Below are positions 37,255-46,564 of a stretch of DNA of 64,000 bases, piece by piece (the stretch's first letter is position 1; the number at the start of each line of letters is the position of its first letter). The position numbers and the translations under genes were made by a program. Source of the stretch: Pseudomonas sp. LB-090624 (lineage in GTDB: Bacteria > Pseudomonadota > Gammaproteobacteria > Pseudomonadales > Pseudomonadaceae). Location: assembly GCF_003205205.1 (NCBI RefSeq), contig NZ_QJRL01000003.1, forward strand, positions 1-64,000, written 5' to 3'. A model generated the notes under the pieces. It saw only the letters and a list, made by a program, of their open reading frames with translations, searched no databases and was not told the DNA's origin.

Positions 37255-38622
37255 ATGCACAAAGAAACCGAACTCAAGCTCCGCGCCAGCCGCGAGACCC
37301 TTGCCGCCCTGCGCGAGCACCCTCTGCTGAAAAAGCGCAACAAGTCCGGCTGGCAGACCCGCGAACTGACCAACCAGTACTTCGATACCCCTGAGCGTGA
37401 ACTGTCCGCCGCGCGTGTGGCCCTGCGCCTGCGCCGCGATGGCGATGTGGTTATCCAGACCCTCAAGTGCCGCGGTCAGAGCGTGGCGGGGCTCTCCGAG
37501 CGCAACGAGTACGAGTGGAATCTGGACAAGGCCAAGCTCGACCTGAAAAAGCTCGACGCCACCTGCTGGCCTGAGCAACTGGCGGACCTGGACAAAAAGA
37601 CCATCAAGCCACTGTTCACCACCGACTTCACCCGCGAGTTCGCTGAAATCGCCTGGGGCCGTGGCAAAAGCAAGGTAGTGATCGAGGCCGCGCTGGACCA
37701 GGGCTTCGTGGTCGCCGGCAAGCGCAAGGAAGAAATCTGCGAGCTGGAGCTGGAACTGCGCGAAGGTGAGCCGCAGGCACTGCTGGAGCTGGCTGCCGAG
37801 CTGGCCGCCAGCCTGCCGCTGATGCCTTGCGACATCAGCAAGGCCGAGCGTGGCTACCGCCTGCTGGAACCGGACAGCTACGAGCTGGGCCTGCCAGCCA
37901 CCGAGCTGGAAGCCGAAATGGCCGTGGACGACGCCTACGCCGCGCTGGCCTGGCAGCTGCTGGGCAGCAGCCAGCGCCTGGCCGAGCAATATCGCCACAA
38001 CGGCCACTGGCGCCTGCTTCAGGACTGGGTCGAGTGCTTGAGCGAGCTGCGTGCCCTCACCGCCAGCCTTGGCCAGGCCGCGCCGCGTGCCACTACCCGC
38101 GAACTGCGCAGCAGCCTGGACGCCCTGCTCGAAGACTGGCGCCCGCTGGTGCACGCTGGCAACGATGACGAAGACATCCGCCGCGCCGCGCCTGAGCAGT
38201 TTGCCGAAGAACTGGAAGACGTGCGCTGGGGCCAGTTCTCGCTGGAAACCTCGCGCTGGCTGCTGGCCCGTGCCTGGACCGTGGAGCGTAAAGGCCGTGG
38301 CGAACGCCAGGGCAAGGCGCAGCTGGCCAGCTGGATGGGGCACTTGCTGGGCGAAGAAGGCCGTGCGCTGAAGCTGCCGCTGTACACCCAACGCCCGGAA
38401 GACCTGGCCGAGCAGTTGCCGCGCCTCGAACAGCTGCTGGCCTGGTTGCATCATGCGCGCCAGGTGCTGGAAGCGCCGCAGATGGACCGCCTGTATGGCG
38501 ACCTGAAGAAACTGCACGAGTTGGCCGAGCTGCCGATCAGCGATGAAGTCCTGGAAGCCCGCATCGAACAGGCTCGGGCAGTGGACCAGAGCCGCGGCTG
38601 GAAGCACCTGCTCAAGGCGTGA
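37255..38622 (+). CDS. CYTH-CHAD domain inorganic triphosphatase
   Basis: 455 residues. The N-terminal CYTH domain starts with the signature MHKETELKLR (ExExK) and has the basic and acidic tunnel residues in VALRLRRDGDVVIQTLKCRG and EAALDQGFVVAGKRKEEICELELELREG. The C-terminal CHAD domain (about residues 225-450) is helical with conserved basic residues (WRLLQDWVECLSELRAL, DEDIRRAAPEQFAEELED). The family includes E. coli YgiF, a tripolyphosphatase; CHAD domains bind polyphosphate. A GTG three bases upstream could also start it. It is divergent from argE. Confidence 0.92.
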   Translation: MHKETELKLRASRETLAALREHPLLKKRNKSGWQTRELTNQYFDTPERELSAARVALRLRRDGDVVIQTLKCRGQSVAGLSERNEYEWNLDKAKLDLKKLDATCWPEQLADLDKKTIKPLFTTDFTREFAEIAWGRGKSKVVIEAALDQGFVVAGKRKEEICELELELREGEPQALLELAAELAASLPLMPCDISKAERGYRLLEPDSYELGLPATELEAEMAVDDAYAALAWQLLGSSQRLAEQYRHNGHWRLLQDWVECLSELRALTASLGQAAPRATTRELRSSLDALLEDWRPLVHAGNDDEDIRRAAPEQFAEELEDVRWGQFSLETSRWLLARAWTVERKGRGERQGKAQLASWMGHLLGEEGRALKLPLYTQRPEDLAEQLPRLEQLLAWLHHARQVLEAPQMDRLYGDLKKLHELAELPISDEVLEARIEQARAVDQSRGWKHLLKA

Positions 38623-38636
38623 TACCGCGTCGCCTG

Positions 38637-38711
38637 CTTCGCGGGTAACACGCTCCTACAAAGGGTTCGCGCCAGGCGTGAGGCCGGTGTAGGAGCGGGT
38701 TTACCCGCGAA
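38637..38711. repeat. REP inverted pair
   Basis: CTTCGCGGGTAACACGCTCCTACA (from 38637) and TGTAGGAGCGGGTTTACCCGCGAA (to 38711) face each other, with minor mismatches. They lie between the convergent triphosphatase and Lrp-family genes. Confidence 0.85.
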
Positions 38712-38716
38712 TGGCC

Positions 38717-39187
38717 TCACCGCGACAGCGGCAGGCTGGTGGTGGACTTGATTTCGGACAGCGCCACAATCGAGTTCACCTCCTGTATACCCGGCACGTT
38801 CGACAGCTTTTCAAAGAAGAAACGCTCGTAGGCTTCTATGTCCGACGTGACGATACGCAGCAGAAAGTCCACGGCCCCCATCAGCACATAACACTCCAGC
38901 ACTTCAGGGAACCCGCGGATCGCCTCGGTGAACTCGGTAAAGTTGGAGCGCCCGTGGGCGTTCAGTTTCACTTCGGCAAAAATCTGCGTGTTCAGGCCGA
39001 CCTTCTTGCGGTCGAGCAAAGTTACCTGCCCACGAATTATCCCCTCCTCCTTCAAGCGCTGAATACGCCGCCAGCACGGCGATTGCGACAGCCCGACACG
39101 CTCGGCGATCTGCGCGCTGGACAGCGAAGCGTCCTCTTGCAGCAGTTCGAGAATCCGCCGGTCGTATGCGTCCAGCTCGCTGTGCAT
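38717..39187 (-). CDS. Lrp/AsnC-family transcriptional regulator
   Basis: 156 residues. The N-terminal helix-turn-helix is LDAYDRRILELLQEDASLSSAQIAERVGLSQSPCWRRIQRLKEEGII; the C-terminal RAM/AsnC ligand domain follows (LECYVLMGAVDFLLRIVTSDIEAYERFFFEKLSNVPGI). These proteins sense amino acids and bind palindromic sites as octamers. GGAGA precedes the ATG. It is divergent from the small gene at 39314, and a long inverted repeat in the shared promoter (39226-39261) is a natural target. The effector is unknown. Confidence 0.93.
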   Translation of the reverse strand: MHSELDAYDRRILELLQEDASLSSAQIAERVGLSQSPCWRRIQRLKEEGIIRGQVTLLDRKKVGLNTQIFAEVKLNAHGRSNFTEFTEAIRGFPEVLECYVLMGAVDFLLRIVTSDIEAYERFFFEKLSNVPGIQEVNSIVALSEIKSTTSLPLSR

Positions 39188-39225
39188 TTTTAAGTCTCCA
39201 TATCGGCTTATGTTGGATTAAATTA

Positions 39226-39261
39226 TTCGCTATAAATGGGATATAACCAAATCATAGCGAA
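39226..39261. promoter_or_regulatory. Candidate Lrp-type operator
   Basis: TTCGCTAT (39226-39233) and ATAGCGAA (39254-39261) are a perfect 8-base inverted repeat with centres about 28 bases apart, in an AT-rich tract. They lie 39 bases before the regulator's start codon and 53 bases before the divergent gene at 39314. Placement suggests autoregulation and control of that gene. Confidence 0.55.
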
Positions 39262-39313
39262 AAAATACCGCCCACAACGTGCAAGAATTTCTCCCACATT
39301 TGCGGAGACCAGT

Positions 39314-39619
39314 ATGAACGCACAGCCCCGTACCGACGCCTGGGCCGCCCACAACGCCCACAGCACCGTCCATTACCGCCTGCAAGCCGACGCAGAGCCC
39401 GACAGCCTTTGTCGGGTGCTCAACCTGTTCGCCCTGCAGTTCCTCACGCCGCACAGCGTGCAGGTCAGCCAGCAGGATGACTGGCTGGATATCGAAGTGG
39501 GTGTCGGCGGCCTGAGCTGGCACCGGGCCGAGGTGATTGCGCAGAAACTCCGTAACCTGGTGTGTGTGGGCGAGGTGAGCCTGAACAACCTGCAGCGTTT
39601 GGAGCTGGCAGTCGTATGA
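39314..39619 (+). CDS. Small conserved protein, possible ACT-like fold
   Basis: 101 residues. The pattern STVHYRLQADAEPDSLCRVLNLFALQFLTPHSVQVSQQDDWLDIEV resembles one ACT-type beta-alpha-beta unit with the phrase PDSLCRVLNLFA, but I cannot assign a function. GGAGA lies before the ATG at 39314, preferred over the ATG at 39236, which falls inside the operator. It is divergently transcribed from an Lrp/AsnC gene and probably its target. Confidence 0.7.
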   Translation: MNAQPRTDAWAAHNAHSTVHYRLQADAEPDSLCRVLNLFALQFLTPHSVQVSQQDDWLDIEVGVGGLSWHRAEVIAQKLRNLVCVGEVSLNNLQRLELAVV

Positions 39620-39740
39620 GCCTGCACCGGCCCTATCGCCGGCACAGGCACAGCAAAATCCCGAAACCCTTCGCGCATGATGATCCCGCCCCACGCGGCT
39701 AGCCTTGTTCAGCCCATTCCTACAGGCACGGACGCCCATC

Positions 39741-41414
39741 ATGCACACCCCTGAGAACCCGGCACTCGACCTCAACCACGTGCTCCAGGCCCTGCTCGCT
39801 GACCAATGCCTGCATGCCAGCGACACCCTGAACGTGCTCGAACACGCCGCCGCCGACCCCACCCGCCACCCACTGGAACAAATCGCCGCCTGCAGCCTGG
39901 AAAACCGCCAGCACCCGGGCCAGCCGCTGGACCTCGATCACCTCTGCCAATGGCTGGCGAGCAAGGTTGGCCAACCCTACCTGCGCATCGATCCCATCCA
40001 GCTCGACCTGCCCCAGGTCAGCGGCCTGATCTCTCCGGCCTTCGCCCAGCGCCACGGCATCCTTATCATCGCCGCCGACGCTACCAGCGTTACCGTCGCC
40101 AGCGCTCAGCCCTATCAGGATGACTGGCAGGCCGACCTGGCCCGCAGCCTCGGCCGGCCAATCCGTCGCGTGCTGGCCAGCCCGTTGCAGATCCGCCAGT
40201 CAGGCCAATCGTTCCAGCGCCTGGCCCAGTCGGTGAAAGGGGCGCAACACCAGCAAGCCGCCAGCCTGGGCGAACTGGAGCAATTGCTGGAACTGGGCAA
40301 GCGCCAATCCGAAGCCAGCGCCGACGACGCCCACATCGTGCATATCGTCGACTGGCTGCTGCAGTACGCCATCGAACAGCGCGCCAGCGATATTCACCTT
40401 GAACCCCGCCGCGACCAGGGTCAGCTGCGCTACCGCATCGACGGCCTGCTGCATAACGTGTACGCCTTCCCTGCCGGGGTCACCCTGGCGCTAGTCAGCC
40501 GCCTGAAGCACCTGGGTCGCATGGATGTGGCGGAAAAGCGCCGCCCACAGGACGGCCGGCTGCAAAGCCGACTGCCAGGCGGCGGTGAGGTGGAACTACG
40601 GCTATCGACCCTGCCAACCCCGTTTGGCGAGAAGCTGGTGCTGCGCCTGTTTGACCCGAACCAGCTGCAAGATGGCTTCGACCGCCTCGGCCTGCAAGGC
40701 CAGCAGCTGGCCCAGTGGCAAGCCCTGCTGCGCCAGCGCCAAGGGATCATCCTGGTCACTGGCCCAACCGGCTCCGGCAAGACCAGTACGCTGTATGCCA
40801 GCCTCAAGCTGCTGGCGACGCCCCAGGTCAACCTGTGCACCATCGAGGATCCGATCGAGCGCCTGGAACCGGCCTTCAACCAGTTGCAGGTCCAGCCAGC
40901 CTTGGACCTGGGCTTTGCCGACGGCGTGCGGGCCCTGCTGCGACAGGATCCGGACATCATCATGGTTGGCGAAATCCGCGATCGCGAAACGGCCTTGGTG
41001 GCGGTGCAGGCAGCCCTGACTGGGCACCTGGTGCTGTCCACTCTGCATACCAACGACGCCTGTGCGGCAATTACCCGCCTGCAAGAACTGGGTGTCGCCG
41101 ATTACCTGATAAAGGCGACACTGATCGCCGTGATGGCCCAGCGCTTGGTGCGCACCTTGTGCACGGATTGCCAAGTGGCTGCATCGGGCAATTGCCGAAC
41201 CTGCCGGGGCACCGGCTTTCACGGGCGTACGGGTTTGTTCGAACTGCTCGAGCCCAGTGACAGCCTGCGTGCATTGATCGGCCCGAACGCCGACCTGAAC
41301 CAGCTACGGCGCCAGGCAGTGCTCGACGGCCTGGTTGATCTGCGCCGCTGCGGCGAAGCGAAAGTGGCCTGTGGGCAGACGCGTGAGGAGGAGGTGCTGC
41401 GCGTCTGCAGCTGA
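39741..41414 (+). CDS. Orphan GspE/PilB-type secretion ATPase
   Basis: 557 residues: an N-terminal domain of the T2SSE_N type (about residues 1-150), then the ATPase with RASDIHLEPRRDQGQLRYRIDGLLHNV, Walker A GPTGSGKTSTLYASL, Asp box TIEDPIERLEPAFNQLQV, Walker B LRQDPDIIMVGEIRDRETA and His box GHLVLSTLHTNDA. The zinc tetracysteine region is present but compact: CTDC followed shortly by CRTCRGTGFHGRTG. It powers type II secretion or type IV pilus assembly in other systems. No secretin, inner-membrane platform or pilin genes are adjacent, so its partner system is elsewhere or missing. Confidence 0.88.
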   Translation: MHTPENPALDLNHVLQALLADQCLHASDTLNVLEHAAADPTRHPLEQIAACSLENRQHPGQPLDLDHLCQWLASKVGQPYLRIDPIQLDLPQVSGLISPAFAQRHGILIIAADATSVTVASAQPYQDDWQADLARSLGRPIRRVLASPLQIRQSGQSFQRLAQSVKGAQHQQAASLGELEQLLELGKRQSEASADDAHIVHIVDWLLQYAIEQRASDIHLEPRRDQGQLRYRIDGLLHNVYAFPAGVTLALVSRLKHLGRMDVAEKRRPQDGRLQSRLPGGGEVELRLSTLPTPFGEKLVLRLFDPNQLQDGFDRLGLQGQQLAQWQALLRQRQGIILVTGPTGSGKTSTLYASLKLLATPQVNLCTIEDPIERLEPAFNQLQVQPALDLGFADGVRALLRQDPDIIMVGEIRDRETALVAVQAALTGHLVLSTLHTNDACAAITRLQELGVADYLIKATLIAVMAQRLVRTLCTDCQVAASGNCRTCRGTGFHGRTGLFELLEPSDSLRALIGPNADLNQLRRQAVLDGLVDLRRCGEAKVACGQTREEEVLRVCS

Positions 41415-41501
41415 CGAAAAGCCCACTGTATTCAGGAACTTGCCTCGTTGAAAAAGATCCAACCGCGCATCTTCAACCCTCACCCTTCGAGGTGTTTCAA
41501 C

Positions 41502-41816
41502 ATGCGTCTCAAAACCGCCATCGCCGCCGCTGCCTTGCTTTCGCTGCCTATAGGCTCGGCCATGGCCGATACCTTCTGGCGTAACGTAATGACCTCCGGT
41601 GCTACTACGGCATCGAGCTACCTGACCTCGCGGGATCACAAGCTGGTAGTGGCCGCGCAGGATGACGCCAGCAGCTTCGTCGCCAGTGAAGGCGCGATCC
41701 GTGGGCCGTTCCTGGAAGCAGCCATGCGCCAGGCCCGGGCCGAGCACCCGGGGCTGCAGGCTTCGGACATGGAATTGGCCAATGCCATCCTGGCCAAGAA
41801 TGCAGTAGCCGAGTAA
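41502..41816 (+). CDS. DUF2388 small exported protein
   Basis: 104 residues with a signal peptide (RLKTAIAAAALLSLPIGSAMA|DTFW), then DTFWRNVMTSGATTASSYLTSRDHKLVVAAQDDASSFVASEGAIRGPFLEAAMRQ. This matches the pseudomonad DUF2388 family of small periplasmic proteins of unknown role. GAGGTG before the ATG at 41502 supports this start; an ATG-led or TTG-led extension from 41448 would precede the signal peptide. Confidence 0.85.
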   Translation: MRLKTAIAAAALLSLPIGSAMADTFWRNVMTSGATTASSYLTSRDHKLVVAAQDDASSFVASEGAIRGPFLEAAMRQARAEHPGLQASDMELANAILAKNAVAE

Positions 41817-41827
41817 CCGCCTTGCCT

Positions 41828-41852
41828 GCTTCGCGGGCCTCCCCCGCGAAGC
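41828..41852. terminator. Hairpin between convergent genes
   Basis: GCTTCGCGGG and CCCGCGAAGC form a perfect 10-bp stem with a CCTCC loop, 11 bases after the DUF2388 stop and 21 bases from the gcvP stop. No T-run is present. It is a REP core folded on itself. Confidence 0.6.
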
Positions 41853-41873
41853 GGGCGACACCAGTCTTCTGCC

Positions 41874-44747
41874 CTACCGGTAAGCGTCCACCGGTACACA
41901 CGCACAGAACAGATTGCGGTCTCCATACACGTTGTCCACCCGGTTTACCGCCGGCCAGTACTTGTGCTGGCGGACATGGGCGCTGGGCGCCACCGCCTGC
42001 TCCAGGCTATAGGGCCTGTCCCACACGCCCAGCACATCGGCCAAGGTATGCGGCGCATGCTTGAGCGGGTTGTTCTCCGCTGGCCAGTTACCCTCCTGCA
42101 CCTCGGCAATCTCCGCACGAATCGCCAGCATCGCCTCGACAAAGCGGTCCAGCTCAGCCTTGGACTCACTCTCCGTCGGCTCCACCATCAGCGTACCCGG
42201 CACCGGAAACGACATGGTCGGCGCATGGAAGCCATAGTCCATCAGGCGCTTGGCCACGTCCTCCTCGCTGATACCGGTCAGCGCCTTCAACGGCCGCAGG
42301 TCGAGGATACACTCGTGCGCCACACGCTGGTTGCGCCCGCGGTAAAGCACCGGAAACGCGCCGCCCAGCTGGCTGGCCAGGTAGTTGGCTGACAGGATCG
42401 CCACCTCACTGGCGTCGGCCAGCTGCGGGCCCATCATGGCGATGTACATCCAGCTGATCGGCAGGATGCTCGCACTGCCCCAGGGTGCGGCACTGACCGC
42501 GCTGTTGTTCGGGTCCAGGCCGGGCACCGGTACTACCGGGTGGCTGGCGACGAACGGCTTGAGGTGCCCGCGAATGCCGATCGGTCCCATGCCCGGCCCC
42601 CCTCCGCCGTGGGGGATGCAGAAGGTCTTGTGCAGGTTCATGTGTGAAACGTCGGCGCCGATGTCCGCCGGGCGCGCCAGGCCCACCTGGGCATTGAGGT
42701 TGGCGCCGTCCATGTACACCTGGCCGCCGTGCTGGTGCACCACTCCGCAAATTTCGCGAATGCCCTCTTCGTACACCCCGTGGGTCGAAGGGTAGGTGAT
42801 CATCAGGCACGACAACCGCTCGCCGGCCGCGCTGGCCTTGGCTTTGAGATCGACCAGGTCGACGTTGCCGTCATTATCGCAATCGACGATCACCACCTCC
42901 ATGCCGGCCATTTGCGCCGACGCCGGGTTGGTGCCGTGAGCCGACGACGGTATCAGGCACAACGTGCGCTGAGGCTGGTGGCGGCTGCGGTGATAACGGG
43001 TAATGGCCATCAGCCCGGCGTATTCGCCCTGGGCGCCAGAGTTGGGCTGCATGCAGATGGCATCGAAGCCGGTGATCGCGCACAGCCAGCTCTCAAGCTC
43101 GTCGATCATCGCCTTGTAGCCGATGGCCTGCCCCGCCGGGGAAAACGGGTGTAGCTGGGCAAACCCGGGCCAGGTGATCGGGATCATCTCGCTGGTGGCA
43201 TTGAGCTTCATGGTGCACGAGCCCAGCGGAATCATCGATTGGTTCAGCGCCAGGTCCTTGTTCTCCAGCTGCTTGAGGTAGCGCAGCATCTCGGTTTCGC
43301 TGTGGTGCAGGTTGAACACCGGGTGCGCGAGGAACGGGGTACGCCGCACCAGGCTGGCGGGGATACCTTCGGGCATGGCCAACTGGTCGAGGGCGGCAAT
43401 CTCCAGGCCGTGATCCACCCCCAGGAAGATATCCAGCAGGCGCAACACCGTCTGTTCGTTGCAGGTTTCGTCCAGGCTAACGCCCAGGTGGCCGCGGCCC
43501 AGTATGCGCAGGTTGATCTGCGCGGCTTCAGCGCTTTCGATTATCGCGGCCTGGGCGCCACCGACATTCAGGGTGAGGGTGTCGAAGAACTGCTGGTTGA
43601 GGCGCTGGATGCCTTTGGCTTCCAGCCCGGCGGCCAGGATGAAGGTCAGCCGGTGCACGCGCTGGGCAATGCGTTGCAGGCCTTCTGGGCCGTGGTAGAC
43701 GGCATAGAAGCCGGCGATGTTGGCCAGTAGCACCTGCGCCGTGCAGATGTTGGAGTTGGCCTTCTCGCGGCGGATATGCTGCTCGCGGGTCTGCAGAGCC
43801 ATACGCAGCGCGGTGTTGCCACGGGCATCACGCGATACGCCGATGATGCGCCCGGGCATGGCCCGCTTGTAGTCGTCGCGGCAGGCGAAATAGGCCGCGT
43901 GGGGGCCGCCGTAGCCCATCGGCACGCCAAAGCGCTGGGTCGAGCCCAAAACCACATCGGCGCCCAGCTCACCGGGTGGCGCGAGCACCACCAGGCTCAA
44001 CAAGTCGGCCGCCACGCAAGCCAGGGCCTGCTGGCTGTGCAACTGATCGATCAGCGGGCGCAGGTCGCGCACTTCGCCATGGGTGTCGGGGTATTGCAGC
44101 AAGGCGCCGAACACCGAATGGCTGGCCAGGTTATCCACAGAGTCGACGATCAGCTCGAAGCCAAAGCCCTCTGCGCGGGTCCTGAGTACCGACAAGGTCT
44201 GTGGGTGGCAGTGCTCATCGGCGAAGAACGCATTGCTCTTGTTGCGTGCCACCCGCTTGGCCAGGGCCATGGCCTCGGCCGCGGCGGTGGCCTCATCGAG
44301 CAGCGAAGCATTGGCCAGCGCCAAACCAGTGAGGTCGATGACCATCTGCTGGAAGTTCAACAACGCCTCCAGCCGGCCTTGGGCAATTTCAGGCTGGTAG
44401 GGCGTGTACGCAGTGTACCAACCGGGGTTTTCCAGTACGTTGCGCAGGATCACCGTGGGGGTGATAGTGCCGTGATAGCCCATGCCGATCAGGCTGGTCC
44501 AGACCTGGTTTTGCGCGGCGTAGCCAGCAAGCTTGGCCAAGGCAGCCTGCTCGTCCAGCGCCGGTGGCAGGTCGAGGGGGCGGTTGAAGCGGATGTCTGG
44601 CGGTACGGTCTGCTCGATCAGCTCACTGCGGCTGGCGATGCCCAGCGCGTTGAGCATGGCTTGTTGCTCCGTGGCATCCGGGCCTAAGTGGCGACGCAGG
44701 AACGGGTTGAGCTCTTGCAGTTGGTGCAGGGATGGCGACTGGGACAT
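41874..44747 (-). CDS. gcvP: Glycine decarboxylase (P-protein) GcvP
   Basis: 957 residues, full length for the single-chain P-protein. The first half begins [21 protein letters not shown] and has [49 protein letters not shown]. The second half holds the PLP lysine in [21 protein letters not shown], after [16 protein letters not shown]. It decarboxylates glycine and loads the aminomethyl group on GcvH. It is the last gene of gcvT-gcvH-gcvP, 175 bases after gcvH. Confidence 0.97.
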   Translation of the reverse strand: MSQSPSLHQLQELNPFLRRHLGPDATEQQAMLNALGIASRSELIEQTVPPDIRFNRPLDLPPALDEQAALAKLAGYAAQNQVWTSLIGMGYHGTITPTVILRNVLENPGWYTAYTPYQPEIAQGRLEALLNFQQMVIDLTGLALANASLLDEATAAAEAMALAKRVARNKSNAFFADEHCHPQTLSVLRTRAEGFGFELIVDSVDNLASHSVFGALLQYPDTHGEVRDLRPLIDQLHSQQALACVAADLLSLVVLAPPGELGADVVLGSTQRFGVPMGYGGPHAAYFACRDDYKRAMPGRIIGVSRDARGNTALRMALQTREQHIRREKANSNICTAQVLLANIAGFYAVYHGPEGLQRIAQRVHRLTFILAAGLEAKGIQRLNQQFFDTLTLNVGGAQAAIIESAEAAQINLRILGRGHLGVSLDETCNEQTVLRLLDIFLGVDHGLEIAALDQLAMPEGIPASLVRRTPFLAHPVFNLHHSETEMLRYLKQLENKDLALNQSMIPLGSCTMKLNATSEMIPITWPGFAQLHPFSPAGQAIGYKAMIDELESWLCAITGFDAICMQPNSGAQGEYAGLMAITRYHRSRHQPQRTLCLIPSSAHGTNPASAQMAGMEVVIVDCDNDGNVDLVDLKAKASAAGERLSCLMITYPSTHGVYEEGIREICGVVHQHGGQVYMDGANLNAQVGLARPADIGADVSHMNLHKTFCIPHGGGGPGMGPIGIRGHLKPFVASHPVVPVPGLDPNNSAVSAAPWGSASILPISWMYIAMMGPQLADASEVAILSANYLASQLGGAFPVLYRGRNQRVAHECILDLRPLKALTGISEEDVAKRLMDYGFHAPTMSFPVPGTLMVEPTESESKAELDRFVEAMLAIRAEIAEVQEGNWPAENNPLKHAPHTLADVLGVWDRPYSLEQAVAPSAHVRQHKYWPAVNRVDNVYGDRNLFCACVPVDAYR

Positions 44748-44922
44748 GACGACGCTCTCTTCCTGGAACAGCTCTCATGGAGACTTACAAGTCTAGGAAG
44801 GGATTGCCGATTGTGCGGGGAAACTTGTTTGCAGGCCCGGCCTCTTCGCGAGGCTGCCGCCCCCACAGGTTAATCACCGGCCAGCGGCGGGCGCTTACGC
44901 TGTGGGAGCAGGCAACGGGGAT

Positions 44923-45306
44923 TTACTCGCCGATGGCGGCTTGATAGCCAGCAGCATCAAGCAGCTTGTCCAGCTCGGCAGGGTTGCTTGGCTTCAGCTT
45001 GAAGATCCACGCAGCGTAAGGTTCTTCGTTGAGCTGTTCCGGGCTATCGGCCAGTTCTTCGTTAACGGCGATCACTTCGCCACCCACCGGGGCGTAAATA
45101 TCAGAAGCGGCCTTGACCGACTCCACCACACCCGCAGCATCGCCAGCGCCAAACACTTTGCCGACTTCAGCCAGCTCTACGAACACCACGTCACCCAGGG
45201 CTTGCTGGGCGTGGTCGCTGATGCCCACGGTCACTGTACCGTCGGCTTCCAGGCGCGCCCACTCGTGGCTTTCGGCAAAACGCAGTTCGGCGGGGATATT
45301 GCTCAT
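44923..45306 (-). CDS. gcvH: Glycine cleavage H protein GcvH
   Basis: 127 residues. The lipoyl domain has [36 protein letters not shown] and the lipoylated Lys65 in [18 protein letters not shown]. It shuttles the aminomethyl group between GcvP, GcvT and the lipoamide dehydrogenase. It lies 51 bases after gcvT. Confidence 0.97.
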   Translation of the reverse strand: MSNIPAELRFAESHEWARLEADGTVTVGISDHAQQALGDVVFVELAEVGKVFGAGDAAGVVESVKAASDIYAPVGGEVIAVNEELADSPEQLNEEPYAAWIFKLKPSNPAELDKLLDAAGYQAAIGE

Positions 45307-45357
45307 GTCTTGAATTCCTCGATTGGCTCAGCGGTACGCCCGCCGGTTAAAAATTGT

Positions 45358-46440
45358 TCAGATCAGGATCTTTCCGTGGCGCACGAAAGTCGGTTTGACT
45401 ACCCGCACCGGGTACCACTTGCCGCGAATTTCCACCTCGGCCCGGTCACCGGTCGCCATGGGCACGCGCGCCAAGGCAATGGACTTGCTCAGCGTAGGCG
45501 AGAAACTACCACTGGTGATCTCCCCTTCGCCAATGCCGGATACACGCACGACCTGGTGGGCACGCAGCACGCCGCGCTCTTCCAGCACCAGGCCGACCAG
45601 TTTTTCCTGCACACCCTGCTCGATTTCCTTCAGCAGGCCGGTGCGGCCGATGAAGTCACGCCCGGCCGGCTCCCAGGCGATGCTCCAGCCCAGGTTGGAG
45701 GTAAGGGGGGTGTGGGCTTCGTCGATGTCCTGGCCGTAGAGGTTCATGCCGGCTTCCAGGCGCAAGGTGTCACGGGCGCCCAGGCCGCTGGGGGCGATGC
45801 CCGCGCCGACCAGGTCGTTGAAAAAGGCCACGGCCTGCTCACCCGGGAAGATGATCTCCAGGCCGTCCTCGCCGGTATAACCGGTGCGGGCGATGAACCA
45901 GTCGCCGTCGGTAACGCCTTCAAAGGGGCGCAGTTCGCGGATCAGCGCGGCGCGTGCGGGGCTGAGCAGGGCTGCAACTTTCTCGCGAGCGTGTGGCCCC
46001 TGGATGGCAAGGATGGCCAGGTCGGGGCGGACCTGGAAGCCCACGTTGAAACTGGCACGCTGCAGTTGCAGCCAGTCGAGCACCCTGGCCCGGGTGGCAG
46101 CGTTGGTGACCAGGCGATAGCCGGATTCAGTGCGATAGACGATGAGATCATCGATCACCCCGCCCAGTTCGTTCAGCAGCGGGCTGTACAGCGCCATGCC
46201 AGTGCCTTCGAGGCGGGCCACGTCATTGGCCAGCAGGCGCTGCAGCCAAACGGTAGCATCGGTGCCGTCGACATCGATCACAGTCATGTGGGAAACATCG
46301 AAGACGCCGCAGTCGCTGCGCACCTGATGGTGCTCCTCGACCTGCGAGCCGTAGTGCAGGGGCATGTCCCAGCCACCAAAATCGACCAGCTTGGCGCCTA
46401 GCGCCAGGTGCAGGTCATACAAAAGCGTGCGCTGTCCCAT
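45358..46440 (-). CDS. gcvT: Aminomethyltransferase (T-protein) GcvT
   Basis: 360 residues: [35 protein letters not shown] at the start, [28 protein letters not shown], then the folate-site region [19 protein letters not shown] and [16 protein letters not shown]. It moves the one-carbon unit to tetrahydrofolate. AAGGAG before the ATG sets the start. It is the first gene of the glycine cleavage operon; I did not find a convincing glycine riboswitch in the 124 bases upstream. Confidence 0.96.
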   Translation of the reverse strand: MGQRTLLYDLHLALGAKLVDFGGWDMPLHYGSQVEEHHQVRSDCGVFDVSHMTVIDVDGTDATVWLQRLLANDVARLEGTGMALYSPLLNELGGVIDDLIVYRTESGYRLVTNAATRARVLDWLQLQRASFNVGFQVRPDLAILAIQGPHAREKVAALLSPARAALIRELRPFEGVTDGDWFIARTGYTGEDGLEIIFPGEQAVAFFNDLVGAGIAPSGLGARDTLRLEAGMNLYGQDIDEAHTPLTSNLGWSIAWEPAGRDFIGRTGLLKEIEQGVQEKLVGLVLEERGVLRAHQVVRVSGIGEGEITSGSFSPTLSKSIALARVPMATGDRAEVEIRGKWYPVRVVKPTFVRHGKILI

Positions 46441-46564
46441 GGGTTTCTCCTTCCGGGCGTGGCGAAGCGGCGGCGGTCGATGACGTTGGTCGTCAGCTCT
46501 TCTTGTTCAACACCCACCGCGCGAATGCCGCGCATTGTAGCCGCAAGGTCGCAAGCTGGCATCC

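Noticed and set aside
37150-38607. 485-codon minus-strand open frame antisense to the CYTH-CHAD gene
   Set aside because: No family features or ribosome site; the plus strand has clear CYTH and CHAD signatures.
44902-46401. Long plus-strand open frame antisense to gcvH and gcvT
   Set aside because: Crosses two well-identified genes and their intergenic gap; no motif.
46441-46564. Glycine riboswitch upstream of gcvT
   Set aside because: The 124-base leader is too short for a tandem glycine aptamer and I could not trace the conserved core.
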